Below, in pieces: positions 1 to 6,983 of a stretch of 64,000 nt of DNA (within the stretch, counting starts at the first letter, position 1; each line of letters starts with the position of its first letter). The notes under the pieces are model-generated. The model was given only the letters and a program-made list of their open reading frames with translations, ran no database searches and was not told where the DNA came from. This DNA comes from a virus. Position numbers and translations under genes: made by a program. The stretch spans positions 1 to 64,000 of the IMG/VR virus record IMGVR_UViG_3300010885_030180, one strand, 5' to 3'.

Positions 1-160
1 CTCCGGTGGTGCTGGTGGACTTGTTGGTGCTGTTGGTACAGACGGCACCACATATGATTTTGCCGGTGGCCCCGGTGGGGGTGCCGGATTTGCAGTAGTA
101 GGTCAAGGTAATATAGTTGGTGGTGTCTTGGGCGGCGATGTTCGTGGCGCAAGAGGTTAA
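1..160 (+). CDS. glycine-rich structural protein, C-terminal end (partial)
   Basis: The reading frame is open from the left edge and stops with TAA at 158-160. The visible 52 residues are mostly Gly with Ala, Val and Asp and end in GGDVRGARG. This composition resembles the glycine-rich C-terminal domains of phage tail-fibre proteins, such as the one encoded at 61794-62987 in this window. The start lies outside the window, so length and N-terminal domain are unknown. The next gene begins 16 bases after the stop. Confidence 0.75.
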   Translation, partial: SGGAGGLVGAVGTDGTTYDFAGGPGGGAGFAVVGQGNIVGGVLGGDVRGARG

Positions 161-176
161 CATTTAGGAATTAAGT

Positions 177-530
177 ATGGATTATAAAATTACGGCTGTC
201 AACACAGCAATTGGACAATTAACTATTATGTTTGTGGATTCAGCAGGTGCAGAAGTGGCCACATACGCTGTTGATGTACCCATTGTAGATGGATTGTTTG
301 TCACAGGAATTGATTTAGAACGAGAAATACAACAACGAGCACCTGTATGGTTATTAGAACGTACACAGTCGATCAGCACAGTAAGTAACCTAGCACATCT
401 TGAGAGTTTAGTTGATCCAAATCATGTAGTTAGTATTCCATTGGTTAAACAAGTGTGGGAAAAAGTTGACCTTACAACTGAAACTACAAATATCATTTCA
501 ACAGAAACCATTAATATAAATCTATTATAA
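177..530 (+). CDS. hypothetical protein, probable virion-associated
   Basis: A 117-residue soluble acidic protein with no signal peptide, membrane segment or motif I recognise. It starts with ATG 16 bases after the glycine-rich gene and is followed one base after its stop by the next gene, so it belongs to the same plus-strand operon. Residues 1-50 alternate polar and hydrophobic residues as in a beta-rich domain, and the C-terminus is Thr/Asn/Ile rich. The position beside fibre genes suggests a structural or assembly role, but this is inferred from context only. Confidence 0.7.
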   Translation: MDYKITAVNTAIGQLTIMFVDSAGAEVATYAVDVPIVDGLFVTGIDLEREIQQRAPVWLLERTQSISTVSNLAHLESLVDPNHVVSIPLVKQVWEKVDLTTETTNIISTETININLL

Positions 531-531
531 T

Positions 532-1077
532 ATGTCACGCACATGCAAAGCACCCAGTGCATTTCCCTTATTGCATTTGGTAGTATCCGAAACGGTATAT
601 AGCCCTGCAGGAACACAACACGAAGTTGAATTAGCGCAGCCGTATGGTCCAGATTCTATCCCAATCAGAAGTATGTTAACACGGGGTAGTGTTCAATTTG
701 AATTTCCTGGAACTGATTTACCTAGCGGTAATGCTGATGCTCCTGGACCTCCAGGAGCATCAGTCACACCATTTGTTCCCGCCCTATTAGGTAAGACACG
801 AATAAAAACTACTACATTAACAGATAACGTAGAGGTACAATGTATAACACCATGGCCTGGGTATAAGTTATCACATGAAGAAGTTAACCTAGAGCAGGGT
901 ACAGTAACAGTCATTAACAAAGGTGTTATGGTGTTTATATTTGGAGACAATTACTCAATAAACAATAAAAGATATAGTTCTTTTGAGATGTTTGCTGTAC
1001 AATATAATGATGTTACAATCGATGCATTATCTCCCTGTTATATTGTTATATTCAGTTCTATGCTTAAAGAGGTATAA
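532..1077 (+). CDS. hypothetical protein, possibly cupin-like
   Basis: A 181-residue protein. A short Gly/Pro segment (ADAPGPPGAS, residues about 67-76) separates an N-terminal polar region from a C-terminal half with a beta-strand pattern. The region from about 110 (WPGYKLSHEEVNLEQGTV) to the end resembles the beta-barrel rhythm of cupin or AraC-ligand folds, but a full metal-binding set is not visible. It begins one base after the upstream stop and its own stop abuts the next small ORF. The function is unknown and the cupin idea is weak. Confidence 0.65.
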   Translation: MSRTCKAPSAFPLLHLVVSETVYSPAGTQHEVELAQPYGPDSIPIRSMLTRGSVQFEFPGTDLPSGNADAPGPPGASVTPFVPALLGKTRIKTTTLTDNVEVQCITPWPGYKLSHEEVNLEQGTVTVINKGVMVFIFGDNYSINNKRYSSFEMFAVQYNDVTIDALSPCYIVIFSSMLKEV

Positions 1078-1188
1078 ATGTTATTAACCCTATGGAGTAT
1101 TTGGCAGTTGGTCAAATTCTATTTTGGTTTAAGATTTTACCGTTGGATCAAAACCAAATGGTTATTATATAGAGGAAAGAAAATATGA
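1078..1188 (+). CDS. 36-residue cationic hydrophobic peptide
   Basis: A small ORF starts at the base after the upstream stop and ends in a TGA that overlaps the ATG of the next gene (ATGA, 1185-1188). The product begins MLLTLWSIWQLVKFYFGLRF and continues with a Lys/Arg/Trp-rich tail ending YRGKKI. Residues 1-20 could form one amphipathic or transmembrane helix. The tight joining on both sides suggests a translated gene rather than a spacer. I recognise no family. It could instead act as a coupling leader for the downstream metal-dependent protein. Confidence 0.5.
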   Translation: MLLTLWSIWQLVKFYFGLRFYRWIKTKWLLYRGKKI

Positions 1189-2114
1189 AATTTGAGTACA
1201 AGTCAGTACCTTTAAAACAAAATTGGGATCAAGTATTACCGCGCTATTGGTTTGATAATAGTCCATTAAAAACTCATTTCATGAATGGGTTTAGTTTGCT
1301 AATTCCAAGTGGAGAAAGCACTGTTATTCATACGCTCAAAGTAACGCAACCACAACTTAAAGATCCTAAACTAAGAGAGCAGGTCAGTGAAATGATTGCA
1401 CAAGAGAGTTGGCATTCATTTAGCCATAAAAAATATAATGACTGGTTAACCAAAATTGGGTTACCTGCACCTGAATTAGCATCGGAGTTTTTCCATCACT
1501 TGCTCACAGGTAAAAAGAAACGTGATCTGGATGTTGGACAAGCATTCTGGATACCTGTTCTTGTTGGTGGTGAACACAATGCAGTCTGCATTATGGAATA
1601 CTTACTAGAACGTCCAGCTATGTTGGCCACAATGCATCCGCATTTTAGACAAGCATGGGTATGGCATTGCATTGAAGAGATTGAGCACAAAGGGTCGTCG
1701 TTGGACATGTGGTACGATACCAAAGAATTATATAATCGTAAGAAATATAAACTTAAATTTGTTAGTGTACTAGCTGCAACCAAACTAAATTACTTCCTTA
1801 TGAAGAATATGTTTGTATTGCTTAAACATGATAATGAGTTGTGGAAATGGCGCACACTTAAAGATGGGCTTAGTTTCTTACTAGGGCGTGATGGAATTAT
1901 TACCAAGACCTTTGTACCTTTCTTTAAAATTATATTACCAAAGTGGCATCCGTGGGAGCATGATACACGATATCTAATTGAGCATTATAACAAAGTTGCA
2001 TTATCAACACCAATGAGTGCTGAAGAACTTGCACAAATTGATGTAGAGTTTCACGGATGTGTATCTGACATTGAAAATCTTATTAGAGAAAACAACAAGA
2101 TTAACGTAATATAA
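1185..2114 (+). CDS. predicted metal-dependent hydrolase, PF10118/COG3687 type
   Basis: A 309-residue protein with the layout of the PF10118 family, a ferritin-like helical fold thought to bind a di-metal centre. Visible candidate ligands are E44 (PSGES), E74 and H77 (QESWH), H81, E130-H131 (GGEHNA), and H161, E164/E165 and E167-H168 (WHCIEEIEH), in the family order. The length fits the usual 270-310 residues. The true reaction in this family is poorly established. It overlaps the small peptide gene upstream (ATGA) and the oxygenase gene downstream (TAATG), so all three are probably co-translated. Confidence 0.82.
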   Translation: MKFEYKSVPLKQNWDQVLPRYWFDNSPLKTHFMNGFSLLIPSGESTVIHTLKVTQPQLKDPKLREQVSEMIAQESWHSFSHKKYNDWLTKIGLPAPELASEFFHHLLTGKKKRDLDVGQAFWIPVLVGGEHNAVCIMEYLLERPAMLATMHPHFRQAWVWHCIEEIEHKGSSLDMWYDTKELYNRKKYKLKFVSVLAATKLNYFLMKNMFVLLKHDNELWKWRTLKDGLSFLLGRDGIITKTFVPFFKIILPKWHPWEHDTRYLIEHYNKVALSTPMSAEELAQIDVEFHGCVSDIENLIRENNKINVI

Positions 2115-2662
2115 TGTTCAAGTTGATCAAGAGTATATTCAAACCTAAATCTGTTTCTGATGATATATTCACCTGGAAATATATTGATGTGGATAATGAT
2201 CTAGTAGAAGAAATTCGAAATATATATCTAAAGAATCTAAAAGAAAATTTGAGTCATTACCGATTTTTTCAAGTGTTGCCTATTTGTATACCCGATGTTA
2301 TGGGGAAAGAGGTGATTGGCGCCGGGTTAGTATATTCTACAGGAAATCATAAATCAAGGTATGCTCATAAAGATCCAATAGTTGACAACGCATCAACACT
2401 TGCTTTGAATATTCCATTTATAAATTGCCAAGATAGCAAAACCACACTGTATAAAAGTTGTACCGCGCCTCTGTATAATTTTTATGGAAATAGGATTGCC
2501 GAGCTTGCAAATTTATCTACTTGCAATATGATTACTAGTTATACGTTAGATCGTCCTATCTTGCTTAATACACAAGTTTTACATGCTGTAGATAATTTTA
2601 GCCCAGAACCTAGACTAGCAATTAGTTTGCGGTTCTCTAAGGATCCGGTTGAATGGCTTTAA
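2114..2662 (+). CDS. 2OG-Fe(II) oxygenase-like protein
   Basis: A 182-residue protein with a compact 2-oxoglutarate/Fe(II) dioxygenase pattern: H85-K-D87 as the HxD pair, H157 (VLHAVDN) as the distal ligand and R167 (PRLAISLRF) as the likely 2OG carboxylate anchor, with beta strands between them. The first 25 residues are basic. The substrate is unknown; this size and motif spacing resembles small aspartyl/asparaginyl hydroxylase-like proteins of phages. Its ATG overlaps the upstream stop by one base. It converges with the minus-strand gene that ends at 2659, overlapping by four bases. Confidence 0.65.
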   Translation: MFKLIKSIFKPKSVSDDIFTWKYIDVDNDLVEEIRNIYLKNLKENLSHYRFFQVLPICIPDVMGKEVIGAGLVYSTGNHKSRYAHKDPIVDNASTLALNIPFINCQDSKTTLYKSCTAPLYNFYGNRIAELANLSTCNMITSYTLDRPILLNTQVLHAVDNFSPEPRLAISLRFSKDPVEWL

Positions 2663-3039
2663 TAACTTTTCTCTTCTACTATATCACTACCGCATAGTGT
2701 ATTGATTTCACGTTTGATACGTGCCCGTTCATCGTTCTTCAAATAGACATTACGGGCCGCTTCTATAAAAATTAGATCAAAGTTGTCTGTGGATTCACAA
2801 GCTCGTTTGTAGTTCTCTATATCCCACAGTTGGTTGTTGATATCTTTTAGTTGCAAGAACAGGTCTGCAATATTCTCAAAGTGATCAGCTGTCAATGTAT
2901 CTAGTAGTTCAGTTAGCTGTGCCAATTCTTTGTTAATATTCTTCAATTTGTCTTCGCTGAATATACGTTCCTGTTTGATTAATAGTATAGTGATCTTATC
3001 AACAAGTTCGCCAACACTGATTGGGGCCATTATGATCAT
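2659..3039 (-). CDS. DUF6165-like protein
   Basis: A 126-residue, largely helical protein with the N-terminal signature PISVGELVDKITILLIKQER that I associate with DUF6165. The middle (about 30-85) is rich in Leu, Asn and charged residues and is probably coiled. No catalytic motif is visible. The annotated ATG overlaps the end of the upstream glycosyltransferase gene by four bases; ATG at codon 4 (3030) is an equally good start. The coupling suggests a job in the same glycan pathway, but this is inference. Confidence 0.7.
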   Translation of the reverse strand: MIIMAPISVGELVDKITILLIKQERIFSEDKLKNINKELAQLTELLDTLTADHFENIADLFLQLKDINNQLWDIENYKRACESTDNFDLIFIEAARNVYLKNDERARIKREINTLCGSDIVEEKSY

Positions 3040-3795
3040 CCTGGTACTCCTAATGTTCTAGCAGCAGGGTTTAGATTAGGATTCTCCAACCAGGTCCAAT
3101 AGTTACCTTGTACAGGAGTTAATCCAATATGGTGAATAGGTATAAAGTAACGATCCTCCCCAATGTTTAATTGATCCACTAGATTGGCCATACAGCTATC
3201 GGTCATAATAATACTTTGTGCGCCTTCAATAATCTTAAGCCAATCAAAAATATAACCATCCGGAGTAATATCAATAATATCCCAACCCTCTGGAACCATA
3301 CTGCTATCCCATTGTGTTCGACCACCACTGGCATCCAAGTGTGTTACCACATACATAGGGTTCTTAACTTTAGCATTGTACAATGCTTGTTCACGAGCAG
3401 GGTTTCGAGTAATACATTCGGATAGATTCCATTTTTCTTTAAATGGAACACCTGCATGTAGATATTTGTATTGATCAAACTTTGTATGTTGGAAGAATAC
3501 TTCCTTATGGAAGTCTTGTCCGGTTAATGCTTGATATAAAGGCAGTATCTCATCGCACTTAAAGTTCTTAAGACGTTGCAAGGGTATATCAAGAAAGAAT
3601 GGGCCAGGATCGGGTACTACTGGAATCCATTTTACCCAAGGTGCGGCTGAATTCATCTGTTCAACCCATGCATCTACAATGGGCCAATAAACTTCCCATC
3701 CTTCGTTGTGGTAGTGTCGTGCAATGGGCAAGGCAATAATAATATCACCCCAACCCCCTTGACTGGATAATTCCAAGTCTTTGTTTTTTAATCAT
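3036..3795 (-). CDS. GT9-like glycosyltransferase with +1 frameshift near the N-terminus
   Basis: The protein resembles ADP-heptose:LPS heptosyltransferase-like GT-B enzymes (GT9 type). The main frame carries GDIIIALPIARHYHNEG, an acceptor domain, and a C-terminal region with EGAQSIIMTDSCMANL typical of the nucleotide-sugar site. In that frame the only start is TTG at 3776 and the first beta strand is missing. An ATG at 3793-3795 opens a short frame, MIKKQRLGIIQSRGLG, which ends in TGA at 3745-3747. Skipping one base at that stop joins the two frames into RLGIIQSRGLGDIII, the expected beta-strand plus G-x-GD loop. This is either a programmed +1 shift or a one-base error or mutation in a G-rich stretch. 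The gene overlaps the DUF6165-like gene by four bases. Confidence 0.7.
3745..3759 (-). promoter_or_regulatory. candidate prfB-like +1 frameshift site
   Basis: Read on the minus strand the codons are AGG GGG TTG GGG TGA, followed by T. The E. coli release factor 2 gene uses AGG GGG UAU CUU UGA C, in which the SD-like AGGGGG sits three bases before the slip codon and UGA stalls the ribosome. The spacing here is identical, with GGG as the slip codon able to re-pair with GGU after +1 slippage. Shifting here restores the conserved glycosyltransferase N-terminus. An assembly error is the alternative. Confidence 0.45.
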
Positions 3796-3807
3796 ATATT
3801 CTTTCTG

Positions 3808-3815
3808 TATAAATA
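3808..3815 (+). promoter_or_regulatory. T4-type late promoter motif
   Basis: An exact TATAAATA lies 61 bases before the ATG of the GIY-YIG gene. This matches the T4 late promoter element. A hairpin (3821-3850) and an AGGAG ribosome-binding site (3864-3868) lie between it and the start codon, so this transcript would have a conventional leader. Confidence 0.5.
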
Positions 3816-3820
3816 AAAGT

Positions 3821-3850
3821 GTAGTTCGCGGAATTGGCGTTCCCAACTAC
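3821..3850 (+). other. inverted repeat in the leader of the GIY-YIG gene
   Basis: GTAGTT...GGAA pairs with TTCC...AACTAC around the loop TTGGCG, with a small asymmetric bulge. It is not followed by a T run, so it is not a clear terminator. It sits between the late promoter motif and the ribosome-binding site and could stabilise or regulate the nuclease mRNA. Confidence 0.4.
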
Positions 3851-3876
3851 TCTAATACTTAATAGGAGTACCAGCA

Positions 3877-4179
3877 ATGTATTTAAACACAATCCCAGCC
3901 TATGTCTACAAAATTAGACATATAACCACAAAGCAATATTATTTTGGATTTCGTAAGGCTCATATTAAATCTAATAGAACTCCAGAACAAGATTTCCTTA
4001 TATATTATTATAGTAGTTCTGATATCATAAAGTCAATGATTAAAGAATACGGCATTGATCAATTTGAATGTTCTATCATTTATCGAGATATCAATACAGA
4101 AGAAGCTTTCTGGTATGAACAAGATTTAATTAAAGAAAATAAATTGGATCCTTTAATGCTCAAAAGACTTCAGAAATAG
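3877..4179 (+). CDS. small GIY-YIG family endonuclease
   Basis: A 100-residue protein consisting of little more than a GIY-YIG nuclease core. YVYKI (9-13) and YYFG (21-24) correspond to the GIY and YIG strands, R26 to the catalytic Arg, and E81 (FWYEQDLI) to the metal-binding Glu. No separate DNA-binding domain follows. The start is set by AGGAG eight bases upstream. The gene lies between two glycosyltransferase genes on the opposite strand and overlaps the end of one (4170), which is typical of a homing or mobile nuclease gene placed between host-phage genes. Confidence 0.7.
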   Translation: MYLNTIPAYVYKIRHITTKQYYFGFRKAHIKSNRTPEQDFLIYYYSSSDIIKSMIKEYGIDQFECSIIYRDINTEEAFWYEQDLIKENKLDPLMLKRLQK

Positions 4180-4940
4180 TCTCCATTAGGGTGATCAGGA
4201 AAGTAGCATTCGTTGCGTTCCATTGGAAGGTCGTCTCTCACTTCACATGCCCAAACAACTCCTAGTCCAATGGCCAGGCTAAGTGCTACACTCTGATTGC
4301 CTACAAATTGTTCAGCACCGGCAATTACCTGTGCTAGTTCTAGTAAGTTACTAGTTGGATGATAGGAAATATCCCAACCGGTTGCTTGTTTAAATGCAGT
4401 ATATTCTTCAGGTAACCCTACAAATACGGATTCTGCTTCTAGACCTTGTTCTTGCCATTGTGCCCACATGGGGCTCAATGTGTTAGGTAACCATCGTGCT
4501 GTACGATTAATCACAATAGTTTTATCAGGTATCTGTACAGTATTAGGTACAGTAAGCCAAGATGTGTTTCGCAATGCAGTTTTTTCTTCTGCGGTGCGTA
4601 TGCCAAATGTATCAGCATAGATATCAACATAATTTCCTGGATGCCCTACAAATGCTGTACGGAAACGATCTAAATTGTGTGTAATCTCGTCACGGGCTAC
4701 ATCCAATGCTGCAAATTTAGTAATGTACTCTTGTGCTAGGAAGAATGGTTGCATGAACTCCAAATCCGTTTGTGTCATACGTCCTCGATGGAATGGATTA
4801 GGGTCACCGCCGTAATAGTGTTTTGTGAGCCAATCCACTTGATTAAGATGGAGATAGAATTCACCACCACCAAAGTGTTTCATTATGGGTAAAGCGTAGA
4901 TGATATCGCCTAGTGTGCCGGAATGTTTAAATTTTTTCAT
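4170..4940 (-). CDS. GT9-like glycosyltransferase
   Basis: A 256-residue protein with an N-terminal HSGTLGDIIYALPIMKHF segment, the beta-strand and G-x-GD loop of GT9/heptosyltransferase-like enzymes, and a C-terminal LAQVIAGAEQFVGNQSVALS segment like the donor-binding domain of GT-B folds. At about 260 residues it is shorter than cellular heptosyltransferases (about 320-350), as is its relative at 3036-3795. The donor and acceptor sugars are unknown. It is probably cytosolic and acts on a lipid-linked or protein-linked glycan, or on virion fibres. It is divergent from the structural gene at 5016. Confidence 0.7.
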   Translation of the reverse strand: MKKFKHSGTLGDIIYALPIMKHFGGGEFYLHLNQVDWLTKHYYGGDPNPFHRGRMTQTDLEFMQPFFLAQEYITKFAALDVARDEITHNLDRFRTAFVGHPGNYVDIYADTFGIRTAEEKTALRNTSWLTVPNTVQIPDKTIVINRTARWLPNTLSPMWAQWQEQGLEAESVFVGLPEEYTAFKQATGWDISYHPTSNLLELAQVIAGAEQFVGNQSVALSLAIGLGVVWACEVRDDLPMERNECYFPDHPNGDYF

Positions 4941-5000
4941 AGTATGAGTTTATTATAGCAGTATTTAATAAACTAATCAACAATTAGAAAAAGTATTGGG

Positions 5001-5008
5001 CTAAATAG
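5001..5008 (+). promoter_or_regulatory. late-promoter-like motif close to start codon
   Basis: CTAAATAG contains the TAAATA core of T4 late promoters and ends eight bases before the ATG at 5016, with no Shine-Dalgarno sequence between. If used as in T4, transcription would start within a few bases of the start codon. Confidence 0.4.
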
Positions 5009-5015
5009 TGTTACT

Positions 5016-5807
5016 ATGAGTTTACCTACCTACACCGGCAACATTATCAATCATAATGACTTCAATGAAATACAAAGTACGTTAGAAAATATCTTAGGAG
5101 TAGGTCAAGATGGTTATGGAATTCCATCTCTCAAATCAAATCCAGTAAATTACAACAGTAAGATAACAGCATTCCAGTGGAATGATTTACTGTATGATGT
5201 TAATGCACTTCATGAACACATTACTGGTGCATTTACCAGTACACAATCTGTTGTAACTGGAACAACTGTAGTAAATCATAGTATAGTAAGTGATATATAT
5301 CATGTTACACAGAGTTTGATACCAAATAGATATACTGCCCATCCTAGCCAATTTTTAATTTCGGATGGAGGTATTTCTACAATATTTTACAACAATGGTG
5401 ACAGTTTACGCACATTGCCCTGGGGTATTGAAAGTAATGTTATAAGACACAAGGTAGTAACACAATTTCCTAGTGCAATAGCAGCAAGATATTATTTCAA
5501 TCTTGGATGTTATTTAACCTACACGCCATATTACGAAGGTACTGGATTAAATGATCTTGATACTGAATGGGCCAACTTTATTGATTATCTTCGAGCGCCA
5601 GACCTGACATATATCTACGATCGAGACAAGTTTGTAACATATGATTCAATTACTACCAACTGGACCAGTGGTACATTACATGTAAGTATACAAGCTGATA
5701 GAGCAATAGATTTCAAATCTGTTGAATTTACCATTACATATCAAAATGATGCAAGTCCTAATTTGCTAATAAGTCCAGCAGTGGGCACATACACTATAAC
5801 TTTATAA
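5016..5807 (+). CDS. virion structural protein (hypothetical)
   Basis: A 263-residue protein, Asn/Thr/Tyr-rich and predicted beta-rich. It opens with MSLPTYTGNIINHNDFNEIQ and carries a helical segment with the sequence ITAFQWNDLLYDVNALHEHI near residue 50, a pattern I have seen in tail or neck proteins of marine T4-like phages. There is no catalytic motif or signal peptide. It leads a three-gene plus-strand operon and ends one base before the next gene. The structural role is inferred from composition and neighbours. Confidence 0.65.
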   Translation: MSLPTYTGNIINHNDFNEIQSTLENILGVGQDGYGIPSLKSNPVNYNSKITAFQWNDLLYDVNALHEHITGAFTSTQSVVTGTTVVNHSIVSDIYHVTQSLIPNRYTAHPSQFLISDGGISTIFYNNGDSLRTLPWGIESNVIRHKVVTQFPSAIAARYYFNLGCYLTYTPYYEGTGLNDLDTEWANFIDYLRAPDLTYIYDRDKFVTYDSITTNWTSGTLHVSIQADRAIDFKSVEFTITYQNDASPNLLISPAVGTYTITL

Positions 5808-5808
5808 T

Positions 5809-6981
5809 ATGGCTACTCTTGCAACTCCTATAACTTTTACATTAGAAAACAAAACTGTAGATCAGATTTCTATAAAAAATATCACCTATGTTGATAATGC
5901 TAATATAACACATCATTCTGACTACAGTAATTTTGATTTTGGCGGCACAGATAATACTGGTAATACCAGCTCAGAACAATTTGTTAAACGATATGTAACC
6001 GGTGATTATTTACAAAGATCATACGTATCAGATACTAGACCTATAACAGTATATTATAGCACACATACCGGCAATACATTAACTATAAAAGATTCGACTA
6101 CAGCAGGTTTATATGCGGGTTGGACAGCTGATACATTAGGAGGAGACAATGCATTTGATGGGTTAACTATTGTTAGTATAGGTGGGCCAACAACTATATT
6201 ATTAAGTGGTCCTCCGTCAGTTGCTATTCCTAACCAAGGTGAGTCTATTAAATTTTCCTTTGCTACTAACAAACTAGTAATTAATAGCACCACCGGGATC
6301 AGTGCAGGTTGGGAGATTAGAGATAATGGATATAGCACACCTGGCAATGTTATTAGTGTAGAAGATAGCCAAACACTAGTAGTTGATACACTACCTACTA
6401 ATCCATCAACTAATCCTGCCAATAAATTTTTGTTTACTGCGGCAACTAACTATCTAACACTTAATAATACAAACAATATTGAAGCAGGATTTACAGCATT
6501 GAGCAGTGACAATGCGTATGACAACTCTCAATATGTATTATTAGTGGTTGATAGTACTACTGTACAAATGAGTAATCAACCTAACAGTGCTCCATCAATC
6601 AACAGTCCGGCAAACCAAATAACATTTACTAGTACTCGACCTATAGTTACAATCGATGCAGGTCAATCTACAAGTTTTGTTGTAAACTATACTAATAATA
6701 ACAGTACCCCGGCAGTTAATTATCCTTCGTTACTAACAATTAATGCAAAAAATCTTGGTAATAATTCCAACATTGTAGGAAATGTTAATAATTATGTAAG
6801 TATAAACTTACCGCCCCCTCCTCCACCAACTTACATTCCAACTGGCAACGGTAATGGTGGCCAGCGTGGTGGCGCTCCTGGAGTACCGGGGACGCCGTCC
6901 CCAGCTGTCGGTTGCCCAAGTGCAAGTGCAAGTTCCGCCTCAGCATCCTGTAGTGCATCTGGTGTAGGCGTTGGAGATTAA
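5809..6981 (+). CDS. virion structural protein with proline- and Ser/Ala-rich C-terminus
   Basis: A 390-residue Asn/Thr/Ser-rich, beta-rich protein. Residues about 60-280 hold three related segments that end in LSxxx-type turns with ADTLGGDNAFDG, SAGWEIRDNGYS and EAGFTALSSDNAYD, suggesting internal repeats. A hexaproline stretch (about 333-338) leads into a flexible tail of Gly, Ala, Ser and Cys. It lies between two other structural genes with 1-2 base gaps. It probably forms a fibre or decoration protein, but no exact family is recognised. Confidence 0.6.
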   Translation: MATLATPITFTLENKTVDQISIKNITYVDNANITHHSDYSNFDFGGTDNTGNTSSEQFVKRYVTGDYLQRSYVSDTRPITVYYSTHTGNTLTIKDSTTAGLYAGWTADTLGGDNAFDGLTIVSIGGPTTILLSGPPSVAIPNQGESIKFSFATNKLVINSTTGISAGWEIRDNGYSTPGNVISVEDSQTLVVDTLPTNPSTNPANKFLFTAATNYLTLNNTNNIEAGFTALSSDNAYDNSQYVLLVVDSTTVQMSNQPNSAPSINSPANQITFTSTRPIVTIDAGQSTSFVVNYTNNNSTPAVNYPSLLTINAKNLGNNSNIVGNVNNYVSINLPPPPPPTYIPTGNGNGGQRGGAPGVPGTPSPAVGCPSASASSASASCSASGVGVGD

Positions 6982-6983
6982 AA

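Noticed and set aside
3821-3850. A tRNA gene or other RNA gene in the gap before the GIY-YIG gene.
   Set aside because: Only one stem-loop is present. There is no cloverleaf, no T-loop sequence and no CCA end.
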